From Mangrovihabitans endophyticus (GTDB taxonomy: Bacteria > Actinomycetota > Actinomycetes > Mycobacteriales > Micromonosporaceae): a stretch of DNA of 64,000 nucleotides. The stretch's first letter is position 1; every line of letters starts with the position of its first letter. The stretch lies in contig NZ_BMMX01000017.1 of NCBI RefSeq assembly GCF_014646155.1, positions 1-64,000 on the forward strand, given 5' to 3'. The translations under genes and the position numbers were made by a program. Of this stretch, positions 34,178-41,721 are shown one piece after another. The notes below the pieces were generated by a model. That model did no database searches and was not told the origin of the DNA. It saw only the letters and a list, made by a program, of their open reading frames with translations.

Positions 34178-35176
34178 ATGGCGTTGACGGCGGCCGGACC
34201 GACGACGGCGGAGATCGCGGCCGACTGGTCGTGGCGTCCCTTGGTGCTGGTGCCGTTGGTGGCCGCGGCCGTGCTCTACCTCTGGGGTGTGCTGCGGGTG
34301 CGCCGGGAACATCCGGCCCGGCCCTGGCCGCTCGGCCGGAGCGCGGCCTTCCTCGGCGGGCTGGCCGTCCTCGCGGTGGCCCTGTTGTCTGCCATCGGCC
34401 GGTACGACACGGTCCTGTTCTGGGTGCACATGGTGCAGCACCTGATGCTGATCATGGTGGCTCCGGCGTTGCTGATCCACGGCCGGCCGCTGATCCTGGC
34501 CATGCACGCCACCCACAACCCCTGGCACGGCCGGATCAAGCGGGTGCTGCGCTCCCGCGTGGTCACCGTGGTCACCTGCCCGCTCGTGGCCATCCCGCTG
34601 TACGCGGCGGTCGTCGTCGTCACGCACCTCACCTCGTTCAACAACCTGGTCGTCCGGCAGCCGGCGGTGGCCGCCGCCGAGGAGGCCACCTACCTGCTGG
34701 TGGGCTACCTCTACCTGCTGTCCGGCTTCGGTGAGGAACCGATCCGGTGGCGGCTGTCCCGCCCGGCGAAGATCCTGGTGCTGGTGCTGTCCATGCCGAT
34801 CGACACGTTCACCGGCATCACGTTGCTGATGACCACGACGAATCCGTGGCCGGCGTACGCCGCGCGCTCCTGGGGACCGGATCCGGTCACCGACGTGCAC
34901 TACGGCGGCGCGATGATGTGGATCGCCGGGGACACCATCATGATCGCGTTGATGCTGGCCGCGCTGGTGCCCTGGGTGGCCGGGCGCACCCGCAGCAGCG
35001 CCCGGCTGCGCCTGGTGGAGAACGCGCGCCGGGCCGCCATGGACCGCTACGCGGCGTACGCCCCGGCGTCGCGCCCCGGTGGCGGCGACGTCGACGAGGA
35101 CGAGGCCCGGCTGGACGCCTACAACGCCTGGCTGGCCGCCATGGCCGAGCGGGACCGCCGGCACGGGGCGCGCTGA
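34178..35176 (+). CDS. ctaG: Cytochrome c oxidase assembly protein, CtaG/caa3 type
   Basis: 332 aa, seven or so helices. Characteristic stretches: LFWVHMVQHLMLIMVAPALLIHGRPLILAMHA, VVVVTHLTSFNN, EEATYLLVGYLYLLSGFGEEPI, YGGAMMWIAGDTIMIALMLAALVPWV. The His residues in the helices are the putative copper ligands. Its role is maturation of the oxidase copper centre. The C-terminal 50 residues are hydrophilic with an acidic DVDEDEARLDAY. ATG 34178 has GGGAG upstream. It is paralogous to the C-terminal half of the fusion protein encoded divergently 103 bp away. Confidence 0.87.
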   Translation: MALTAAGPTTAEIAADWSWRPLVLVPLVAAAVLYLWGVLRVRREHPARPWPLGRSAAFLGGLAVLAVALLSAIGRYDTVLFWVHMVQHLMLIMVAPALLIHGRPLILAMHATHNPWHGRIKRVLRSRVVTVVTCPLVAIPLYAAVVVVTHLTSFNNLVVRQPAVAAAEEATYLLVGYLYLLSGFGEEPIRWRLSRPAKILVLVLSMPIDTFTGITLLMTTTNPWPAYAARSWGPDPVTDVHYGGAMMWIAGDTIMIALMLAALVPWVAGRTRSSARLRLVENARRAAMDRYAAYAPASRPGGGDVDEDEARLDAYNAWLAAMAERDRRHGAR

Positions 35177-35192
35177 GCCGCACCCTGGATGC

Positions 35193-35236
35193 GCCGGTGG
35201 GCCGGAGCCGTGGTGCTGCGGCTCCGGCCCACCGGC
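35193..35236. terminator. Bidirectional terminator with 17-bp stem
   Basis: GCCGGTGGGCCGGAGCC and its exact complement flank a 10-nt loop, between the stops of two convergent genes (35176 and 35256). Confidence 0.85.
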
Positions 35237-35255
35237 TTGCGGGGGATGGCGGGTG

Positions 35256-37163
35256 TTACGGGGACGGGTACTGGTTCACGAACACCGGCTGGCCGGTGTT
35301 GCTGTTGTCGGCCGGCCCGCCGACCCCGTTGACCACGTGGTCGATGGTGCCGGCGCTCAGGTTGACGGTCATGATGTGGTGAAGCTGAACGCCCGGACGC
35401 TGCGGCACCTCGAAACCGTTGTCGGTGTGGATGTCCGGATTGTTCTGATTGAACACGTAGACGCCGCCGCCGTACAGGTCGTGCTTGCGCACCTTGTCGC
35501 CGACCTTGTATCCGGCGTAACCCTGCACGTCGCCGTGCTGCCAGTCGGCCTGCGTCGGCGGGTCGTACGGCAGCTCGTTCTGGTACAGCACGGTGGTGCC
35601 CTTGTCGCCGTTCCAGACCGTGTTGTAACGCTGGAAGTGCTCCACGAACAGACCGGTGGCGGTCACGTTGTCCCCGTTGATGACCGCGCCGTACCGGCCG
35701 ATGTTGGTGTTCCAGCGCTGCGTGTCGGTGAAGTTCTCGACGCCGTGGTCGGCGCGCCACACCCAGGTGTGGTCGATGAGCACGTTGTCGCTGTTCACCT
35801 CCAGCGCCGTCTCGGTCTTGCCGACGTGCGGGCCGCCGACGCGGAAATACACGTCGGACAGCGTGGTCGGGTTGCTCGGCGTGCTGAGCGGCCAGCCGTG
35901 GTACCCGTGTTCCCGGCCGACGCGCAGCAGGGTGTCCGACTTCTTGGTGCCGGCGTCGATGGTCACGCCCGCGATGACGGCCCCGGGCACGTCGGCCACG
36001 GCCAGCGGCGTGGCGCCGTTCACCGCGGTCAGCGTGGCGTGGCCGATGCCCAGCACCACGGTGTTCGGCCGCCGCACGTCGATGCTGCGGTCGATGTCGT
36101 ACACGCCGGGGGTGAGCAGCAGGTTCTTACCCAGCGCCAGGGCCAGGTTGATCTTGCGGACCGAGTCGGACGGCTTGGCCACGAAGAAGCTGGACAGCGG
36201 AAGCGTCCGCCCCTGCGTGGTGTCGTCCGCCCAGGACGTGCCGCTGGTGTTGCGGTGCGCCGAGGGCACCCGGACCTGGTACTTGCCGTGGCCGTCGACG
36301 AACAGGTACGGCTTCTCCCGGCTCACCGGCGTGGCGTCCAGCGTGGTGTACGGCGGGTCCGGGAAGTCCGCGTCGTCCGGGGCGCCCTGCACGCCCGCGA
36401 ACACCTGGTTCCACACGGCGTTGGACCAGCCGGCCACCTTGCTGTTGCGGGTCAGCCACTGCTGCTGCGAGCCGTTGACCACGTCCGGCAGATTCGAGTC
36501 GGCGATGAAGCCGCCGCTGGCGTACTGCGGGCCGGCGGTGCAGTAGTCCATCAGCGAGAAGGTGCCGCCGCTGACGTTCAGCCGGCGCACGGACACCGCC
36601 TGGGACACCGCCCAGAAGTTCGCCCCCGCCCGGCAGCCGTCCTGGCCGGCGCCGTTGATGTGGATCGACAGGTTGGACACCGTGCGCCAGAAGTTCACCA
36701 GCGCCAGGCAGTTGCTGGTGCCGTTGTCCTCCAGGCAGCGGTTGTAGACCTCGACCTTGCCGTTGATCACCACATCGGTGGGCTCCGCACCCAGGCCGGA
36801 GATCTCGGTGTAGTAGCCCACCTTGACCTGCAGTGGGTGCTCGTCCGTGCCGTACGTGCCGGGCTTGAACAGGAAGGCGTAGCGCTGCGTGCCCATCTCG
36901 TTGTCGACCTGCTCGGCGTACGCCGCGTCCAGCGTCGCCTGGATCTCGTCGACCGGCATGCCGGGGTCGAAGACGGTGACGTTGGCGCCGAGCGTCGGCT
37001 CGCCGTGCGTGGGCCATTGGTGGTGCGTCGGCTCGGCGTTGGCCGTGCCGGCCAGCAGGCCCACGGTCGCCAGGGCCAGGCCGACTGTCGCTATGCGCAC
37101 CAGGTGCCGCCGGGACGGCCGGCGCCTGGGGAGACGCCCACCGCCGAACAGGCGTGTCGTCAT
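35256..37163 (-). CDS. Secreted right-handed beta-helix protein (pectate-lyase-like fold)
   Basis: 635 aa. Twin-arginine-like basic N-terminus (RRRPSRRHLVR), hydrophobic core and an AxA site before EPTHHQW (near residue 43) indicate export. The mature part shows beta-helix signatures: GTYGTDEHPLQVKVGYYTEISGLGAEPTDVVING, RTVSNLSIHINGAGQDG, PNTVVLGIGHATLTAVNGATPLAVADVPGAVIAGVTIDAG. Homologues are often labelled adenylyl cyclase or coagulation-factor-domain protein; nothing here supports those labels. A carbohydrate-active or surface-binding role is likelier. AAGGA lies about 9 nt before the ATG. A catalytic set was not identified. Confidence 0.75.
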   Translation of the reverse strand: MTTRLFGGGRLPRRRPSRRHLVRIATVGLALATVGLLAGTANAEPTHHQWPTHGEPTLGANVTVFDPGMPVDEIQATLDAAYAEQVDNEMGTQRYAFLFKPGTYGTDEHPLQVKVGYYTEISGLGAEPTDVVINGKVEVYNRCLEDNGTSNCLALVNFWRTVSNLSIHINGAGQDGCRAGANFWAVSQAVSVRRLNVSGGTFSLMDYCTAGPQYASGGFIADSNLPDVVNGSQQQWLTRNSKVAGWSNAVWNQVFAGVQGAPDDADFPDPPYTTLDATPVSREKPYLFVDGHGKYQVRVPSAHRNTSGTSWADDTTQGRTLPLSSFFVAKPSDSVRKINLALALGKNLLLTPGVYDIDRSIDVRRPNTVVLGIGHATLTAVNGATPLAVADVPGAVIAGVTIDAGTKKSDTLLRVGREHGYHGWPLSTPSNPTTLSDVYFRVGGPHVGKTETALEVNSDNVLIDHTWVWRADHGVENFTDTQRWNTNIGRYGAVINGDNVTATGLFVEHFQRYNTVWNGDKGTTVLYQNELPYDPPTQADWQHGDVQGYAGYKVGDKVRKHDLYGGGVYVFNQNNPDIHTDNGFEVPQRPGVQLHHIMTVNLSAGTIDHVVNGVGGPADNSNTGQPVFVNQYPSP

Positions 37164-37442
37164 GCGGGAGTGTCCTTTCGTAACAGGGCTGCAATGAACC
37201 GGGTCACAGCAAGCGATAGACGGCCCCGCATGTCAAGAGCGCGATCCGAGTGGCGGGGCGGCAATCACCCCATGATCAGGACAACTCGCCCGAGTTCCGG
37301 AACCGCCGATGTCCGAAAGGGCCACCGGGCCGAGTAAATCCGGGTCACCGCGGAACGCGCCGGGCATGACGCGCCGGGCATGAGATTCGCGGCAACGGGG
37401 AAACGCCAGGCTCGTTTGGTCCTGTGCGGGAGAGGGGTGACG

Positions 37443-38834
37443 ATGCACCAGCGATGGGGTGTGATCAGCGACGCATGGCGTACCCGGTTGTGGCCGTTGC
37501 CGACCCTCGGCGTGCTGCTCGCCGTGGGACTGGGCATCGGGCTGCCGTTCCTGGACGGCCACGCCCGCACCGGGATGCCCGGCTGGCTGGTCGGCTACCT
37601 GTTCGCCGGCGGTCCGGAGGCGGCCCGGACCGTGCTGTCCGCGCTGGCCGGCTCGCTGATCACCGTCACGTCTCTGACCTTCTCCCTGACCGTGGTGACG
37701 TTGCAACTGGCCAGCGGCCAGTTCTCGCCGCGGCTGCTGCGCACCTTCGCGCGGGACCCGGTGGTGCAGGCCTGCCTGACGGTGCTGCTCGCCACCTTCA
37801 CGTACGCGATCACGGTGCTGCGCACGGTACGTGGCTCGACCGAGGACCGTACGGCGTTCGTGCCGCAGATCTCCGTCACCGTGGCGTACGTGCTCGGCGT
37901 GGCAAGCGTGTTCGCCCTGGTGATCTTCCTGGCGCACATCGCCCGGCAGATCCGTGTCGAAGGCATGCTGCGCGAGGTGCACGCGGAGACCCGGGTCACC
38001 ATGGACCGCGTGCTGGCGGGCTCGGCCGCGCCGGAGGCGTCCGGCTTTGCCGACACGCCAGGCGTGCCGTCCGATGCGGTGCCGCTGTGCATCGACGCGT
38101 CCGGCTTCTTCACGTACGTCGACGAGGCCGCGTTGCGATCCGCGGCGACCGCCGCCGGGGCGGTCGTCTACCTCGACCGACTGCCGGGTGATGGTCTGGT
38201 GGCCGGCGTCCCGGTGGCCGCGGCCTGGCCGGCTCCCGGCGAGCCGCCGCTGACCGACGACGCCCGCGCCGACCTGCAACGGTGCCTGTGCGCGGCGCTG
38301 CACACCGGGTTCGAACGCACCGCCGCGCAGGACGTGGCGTTCGGGCTGCGCCAGCTCGTCGACGTCGCCGTCAAGGCGCTGTCGCCCGGCGTCAACGACC
38401 CGACGACGGCCGTGCACGCCCTCGACCACATTGCCGCCCTGCTGGTCGAGCTCTCCCGGCACGACCTGCGTCCGCGGGTGCTGTGCGACGCGGACGGCAC
38501 CACCCGGGTGGTGGTGCGCCGCCCCGGCTTCGCCGAGCTGCTCGACCTGGGCGTGGCGCAGCCGCGCCGGTTCGGCGCCGGCGATCCCGAGGTGCTGTTG
38601 CGGCTGTTCGCGCTGCTGCGCGAGTTGGCCTGGGCGACCGGGTCACCCGATCACCACCGGGAGATCGCCGGTCAGCTCACCCGCCTGCTCGGCACGGCCG
38701 AACAGCAGTCGTTCGACGACGCGGAACGGGACCGGCTGCGCCAGGAGGCGGCGGCCGTGCGGCTCGCGCTGGCGGGCATCTGGCGGTGGAACGCGTCACC
38801 CGTCTCGCCGTCGCCGGGTGCCTTCATGCAATGA
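37443..38834 (+). CDS. DUF2254 membrane protein
   Basis: 463 aa. Four hydrophobic helices in the first 180 residues (LPTLGVLLAVGLGIGLPFL, ALAGSLITVTSLTFSLTVVTLQLA, ACLTVLLATFTYAITVL, VTVAYVLGVASVFALVIFLAHIARQI), then a cytoplasmic part with QDVAFGLRQLVDVAVKALSPGVNDPTTAVHALDHIAALL, the most conserved DUF2254 stretch. Function is unknown; a transport or mechanosensing role is only suggested by topology. GAGAGGGG precedes the ATG. The ClC gene starts 8 bp after the stop but has its own operator and promoter there. Confidence 0.8.
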   Translation: MHQRWGVISDAWRTRLWPLPTLGVLLAVGLGIGLPFLDGHARTGMPGWLVGYLFAGGPEAARTVLSALAGSLITVTSLTFSLTVVTLQLASGQFSPRLLRTFARDPVVQACLTVLLATFTYAITVLRTVRGSTEDRTAFVPQISVTVAYVLGVASVFALVIFLAHIARQIRVEGMLREVHAETRVTMDRVLAGSAAPEASGFADTPGVPSDAVPLCIDASGFFTYVDEAALRSAATAAGAVVYLDRLPGDGLVAGVPVAAAWPAPGEPPLTDDARADLQRCLCAALHTGFERTAAQDVAFGLRQLVDVAVKALSPGVNDPTTAVHALDHIAALLVELSRHDLRPRVLCDADGTTRVVVRRPGFAELLDLGVAQPRRFGAGDPEVLLRLFALLRELAWATGSPDHHREIAGQLTRLLGTAEQQSFDDAERDRLRQEAAAVRLALAGIWRWNASPVSPSPGAFMQ

Positions 38835-38839
38835 TTGCA
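38827..38839. promoter_or_regulatory. MarR-type operator at the ClC promoter
   Basis: Perfect palindrome TGCAATGATTGCA (6-1-6). It overlaps the putative -10 region immediately before the ATG at 38842. Related sites lie at 41038 and 41574. Confidence 0.6.
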
Positions 38840-38841
38840 CT

Positions 38842-40581
38842 ATGCACCGAAACCTTTCTCCGGCCCGGTGGTGGGCCTGGCTGCGCGGCACCACGGCCGG
38901 ACTCCAACTGCTCGCCGTCGCCGTCGGTTTCGGTGCCGCCCTCGGCGCGGCGGCCTTCCGCTGGCTGATCGCCGCCGCAACCCGGCTCTTCTCCGGACAC
39001 GACGACTACGCCGCGGTCGCCGGAGCGGCCAACCCGTTGCTGCCCTCCTGGGGGCGATGGTTCCTGCTGCTCGTGCCGGTGGTGGCCGGCCTGATCTACG
39101 GCCCTCTGGTCTATGCGTTCGCCCGCGAGGCCCGCGGCCACGGGGTGCCCGAAGTGATGTACGCCGTCGCCGAGCGCGGCGGCCGCATCCGCCCCCAGGT
39201 GGCCGTGGTCAAGGCCCTGGCGAGCGCGGTCTGCATCGGTGGCGGGGGATCGGTCGGCCGCGAGGGCCCGATCGTGCAGATCGGCTCCGCGCTCGGCTCC
39301 AGCCTCGGCCAACTGGTCCGGCTGCCCGAGTCGCGGCTGCGCATCCTGGTCGCCTGCGGCGCCGCCGGCGGCATCGCGGCGACCTTCAACACACCGATCG
39401 CCGGGGTGTTCTTCGCCCTCGAACTGATCCTGGCCGACTTCGCCGTCGAATCCTTCGCCGCCGTGGTGCTCGCCGCCGTGGCCGCCTCCGCGCTGAGCCG
39501 CGCCGCGTTCGGCGACCACCCCTTCCTCACCCTGCCGGCGTTCAGCATCTCCAGCGGGTGGGAGTACCTGTCGTACGCGGTCCTCGGCCTGCTGGCCGCC
39601 GGGGCGGGCGTTGGCTTCTCCCGCGTGCTGTACTTCATCGAGGATCTCTGCGACCGGCTGTGGCGCGGCCCGGAATGGCTGCGACCCGCCGTCGGCGGCC
39701 TGCTGCTGGGCGGGTTCCTGCTGGTCCTGCCGCAGATGTACGGCGTGGGCTACCCGGTCCTGGGCGCCGCCGTGGACGGCGGGTACACCATCGGCTTCCT
39801 GCTCATCCTGCTGGTCGGCAAGATGGTGGCGACCAGCCTCACCATCGGCATCGGCGGCTCCGGCGGGGTGTTCGCCCCGTCGCTGTTCATCGGCGGCATG
39901 CTGGGCGAGGCCTTCGGCCTGGTGCTGCACTCCATCAACCCGGCGCTGGCCGGAACGCCCGGAGCGTTCGCGCTGGTCGGCATGGGCGCGGCGTTCGCGG
40001 GTGCGGCCCGCACCCCGCTGACTGCCGTGCTCATCATGTTCGAGCTGACCGGCGAGTACACCATCATCTTGCCGCTGATGCTGGCGATCGCGCTGTCCGC
40101 GGGTGTCTCCAAGCTGATATCCAAGGACACCATCTACACCCGCAAGCTGGTCCGGCGCGGCATCGACCTGCACGCTCCGGACCGGACGCTGGCACGGGTG
40201 CCGATCTCGTCGGCGACCCGGCCGGTGCCGCCACCGCTGGACCCGGACGCGTCCCTGGAAGTGGTGACCTCCCGGTTCGCCGAGGAGGAGGGGTCGGCCC
40301 TGCCGGTGGTGGGCGACGACGGCGAACTCCTGGGCATCGTGCTGGCGATCGATGTCGAGCGAGCGGTGCAGGACGAGGCGGAACAGGTGTGCGCGGCCGA
40401 CCTGGCGCGATCGGTGCCGATCCTGGAGGAGACGCGGTCACTGGACGACGCGCTGTCCGAACTGACCCGGCACGGCGGCGCGGGCCTGCCGGTGCGCGAC
40501 GCGACGGGTTGCCTGTCCGGCTGGCTGACGCATCGGGACCTGCTGCGGGCGGCGGCGGGGGCACGACGCGCGGCTCGCTGA
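38842..40581 (+). CDS. ClC-family chloride channel/transporter with two CBS domains
   Basis: 579 aa. Membrane part with ClC motifs: GGGGSVGREGPIVQIGSALGS with gating-glutamate position E141, AAGGIAATFNTPIAGVFFALEL, and GIGGSGGVFAPSLFIGG. The C-terminal 130 residues contain a CBS pair (ATRPVPPPLDPDASLEVVTSRFAEEEGSALPVVGDDGELLGIV and SVPILEETRSLDDALSELTRHGGAGLPVRDATGCLSGWLTHRDL) likely to bind nucleotides. Transports chloride, as channel or H+/Cl- exchanger; the gating Glu favours an exchanger. The ATG sits 2 bp after a MarR-like operator with no ribosome site, so translation is probably leaderless. Confidence 0.9.
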   Translation: MHRNLSPARWWAWLRGTTAGLQLLAVAVGFGAALGAAAFRWLIAAATRLFSGHDDYAAVAGAANPLLPSWGRWFLLLVPVVAGLIYGPLVYAFAREARGHGVPEVMYAVAERGGRIRPQVAVVKALASAVCIGGGGSVGREGPIVQIGSALGSSLGQLVRLPESRLRILVACGAAGGIAATFNTPIAGVFFALELILADFAVESFAAVVLAAVAASALSRAAFGDHPFLTLPAFSISSGWEYLSYAVLGLLAAGAGVGFSRVLYFIEDLCDRLWRGPEWLRPAVGGLLLGGFLLVLPQMYGVGYPVLGAAVDGGYTIGFLLILLVGKMVATSLTIGIGGSGGVFAPSLFIGGMLGEAFGLVLHSINPALAGTPGAFALVGMGAAFAGAARTPLTAVLIMFELTGEYTIILPLMLAIALSAGVSKLISKDTIYTRKLVRRGIDLHAPDRTLARVPISSATRPVPPPLDPDASLEVVTSRFAEEEGSALPVVGDDGELLGIVLAIDVERAVQDEAEQVCAADLARSVPILEETRSLDDALSELTRHGGAGLPVRDATGCLSGWLTHRDLLRAAAGARRAAR

Positions 40582-40587
40582 CCCCGG

Positions 40588-40738
40588 GTGCGCGCCTGCC
40601 GATGGTTGCCCAGGGTGAGGTGGGCCCGCGGGTGGGCCAGCAGGTTGCGGTACCAGTCTGCCCGCGGGCCGAAACCGGACGCCACGACCACGTGGTGGCC
40701 CCGGCGGATCGACCGCTCGCACCGCCGCCGGTCAGTGT
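40588..40738 (-). pseudogene. Remnant of a deazaflavin (F420)-dependent nitroreductase-family gene
   Basis: Between ClC and the small gene, one minus-strand frame reads ERSIRRGHHVVVASGFGPRADWYRNLLAHPRAHLTLGNHR, closely like the core of the DUF385/DDN nitroreductase family (VVVAS...WYRNLLAHP.V). Nothing resembling the family's N-terminal part precedes it, and after it the frame runs into the antisense of ClC. It looks like a gene fragment left by deletion. Confidence 0.5.
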
Positions 40739-40962
40739 GCCGGCGTGGGGCGCTCGCCGGGGCCGGCGTGCGGGGACCCGTCCGGCTCCGCCGGGGGCGT
40801 CGCGTGGTGCCTGCGCAGGTGGGTGAGGCCGTCGACGATGCCGAGGAGGGTCTCGTTGAACCAGTCGTAGCTGGGAACGGCGACGCGTTCGGCGCGGTCG
40901 TGCAGGTTGCGCGGCGTGGTGGTGTCGTCGATGCGGGGGATGTCCGGCCGGTAGTCGCTCAT
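40732..40962 (-). CDS. Small hydrophilic protein, putative MarR-regulated gene
   Basis: 76 aa, unknown function. MSDYRPDIPRIDDTTTPRNLHDRAERVAVPSYDWFNETLLGIVDGLTHLRRHHATPP..., no membrane segment, Pro-rich tail. GGGAGGA lies 4 nt before the ATG. A 23-codon minigene starting at 41030 ends on this start (ATGA), which could couple translation. The promoter region holds a MarR-like palindrome. Located immediately downstream of marR in the same direction. Confidence 0.6.
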   Translation of the reverse strand: MSDYRPDIPRIDDTTTPRNLHDRAERVAVPSYDWFNETLLGIVDGLTHLRRHHATPPAEPDGSPHAGPGERPTPAH

Positions 40963-41037
40963 CTTGTCCTCCCGGGCGCGGGTCGGCACGCGGCGCCCGG
41001 ATGGCGGGACGCGCCGGCTCGACAATTCATTGCACAG

Positions 41038-41050
41038 TGCCATTATTGCA
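41038..41050. promoter_or_regulatory. MarR-type operator upstream of the 76-aa gene
   Basis: TGCCATTATTGCA, one mismatch from the palindrome at the ClC promoter. Read in the direction of transcription it is TGCAATAATGGCA. Confidence 0.5.
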
Positions 41051-41073
41051 CGCTGCGCAGAGGCCCGCACGGA

Positions 41074-41571
41074 TCAGACCGCGATCTCGCTCTCCTCGCC
41101 GTCCGCCCAGCCCAGCCACCAGTCCTGCTCCGGCAGTTCCCCGGACGCCTCGGCGAACGCCTGCAGCGCCGCCGTCACCGGCGGGCCCCAGTGCTCGGCC
41201 GTCGCGGCGACGATCGCCGTCAGTTCCTCGCGGCGGGCGCGCACCACCTGTTCCACCAGCTCGCGGCCCGCCGGGGTGAGCCGCAGGCGCACCACGCGCC
41301 GGTCGGAGGGCGTGCGCGTGCGGCGCAGCAACTGCTTGCGGACCAGGCGGTCACACATCCGCGTGCCGGTGGAGGGGGCCACCTTGAGCTCCGCGGAGAT
41401 GTCGGCGGGCCGCTGGGGGCCGCGCATCGCCAGGACCATCAGGGCTCGGAACTGGGGGAGCGTCACGTCCGCGTCGATGCCGGCCAGCGAGCGGGCGGTG
41501 ATGCCCACGAAGGCGCGACTGGCCATCATCAGGGCGGAAACGGTGCGCTGCGTGTCCTCGGTTGCAGGCAT
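41074..41571 (-). CDS. MarR-family transcriptional regulator
   Basis: 165 aa. Winged-helix HTH: LPQFRALMVLAMRGPQRPADISAELKVAPSTGTRMCDRLVRKQLLRRTRTPSDRRVVRLRLTPAGRELVEQVV contains recognition helix and the D-R-R wing. Helical dimerisation ends on both sides. Likely represses its own gene, the small gene downstream and ClC through the shared palindrome. ATG 41571 is chosen over GTG 41577 because TAATGT overlapping the operator ends 4 nt before it with no ribosome site, the same geometry as the ClC start. The effector is unknown; TTTC and aromatic acid or antibiotic sensing are common in the family but not shown here. Confidence 0.87.
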   Translation of the reverse strand: MPATEDTQRTVSALMMASRAFVGITARSLAGIDADVTLPQFRALMVLAMRGPQRPADISAELKVAPSTGTRMCDRLVRKQLLRRTRTPSDRRVVRLRLTPAGRELVEQVVRARREELTAIVAATAEHWGPPVTAALQAFAEASGELPEQDWWLGWADGEESEIAV

Positions 41572-41573
41572 CC

Positions 41574-41586
41574 GCACATTATTGCG
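41574..41586. promoter_or_regulatory. MarR-type operator at the marR promoter
   Basis: In transcription direction CGCAATAATGTGC; overlaps the presumed -10 (TAATGT) of marR. Partial match to the ClC palindrome, with CAAT[AG]AT kept at the same distance (13 nt from C to ATG). Confidence 0.5.
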
Positions 41587-41653
41587 CAGTGCAACGAGGA
41601 GGCCCTGGAACGCGCGCGGTGCGTTGCCCGGCGCGCGGCTCCACTACTCTGTT

Positions 41654-41697
41654 GCCTGGTGGAACCGCCCGCGAGGGGGTAATCGGCTGGCCCAGGC
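41654..41697 (+). promoter_or_regulatory. Structured 5' leader of the CPA1 antiporter gene
   Basis: GCCTGG (41654-41659) pairs with CCAGGC (41692-41697), enclosing a second hairpin of CC-rich and GG-rich strands around GCGA. A TACTCT -10-like element at 41645 would start the RNA at the base of this stem. Regulatory role is inference. Confidence 0.35.
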
Positions 41698-41721
41698 CGC
41701 CGGGGAACAGGAGGATTTCGG

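Noticed and set aside
35256..37163. Adenylyl cyclase annotation for the beta-helix protein
   Set aside because: No nucleotide-cyclase motif is present and the protein is exported; the usual label seems to be a transferred error.
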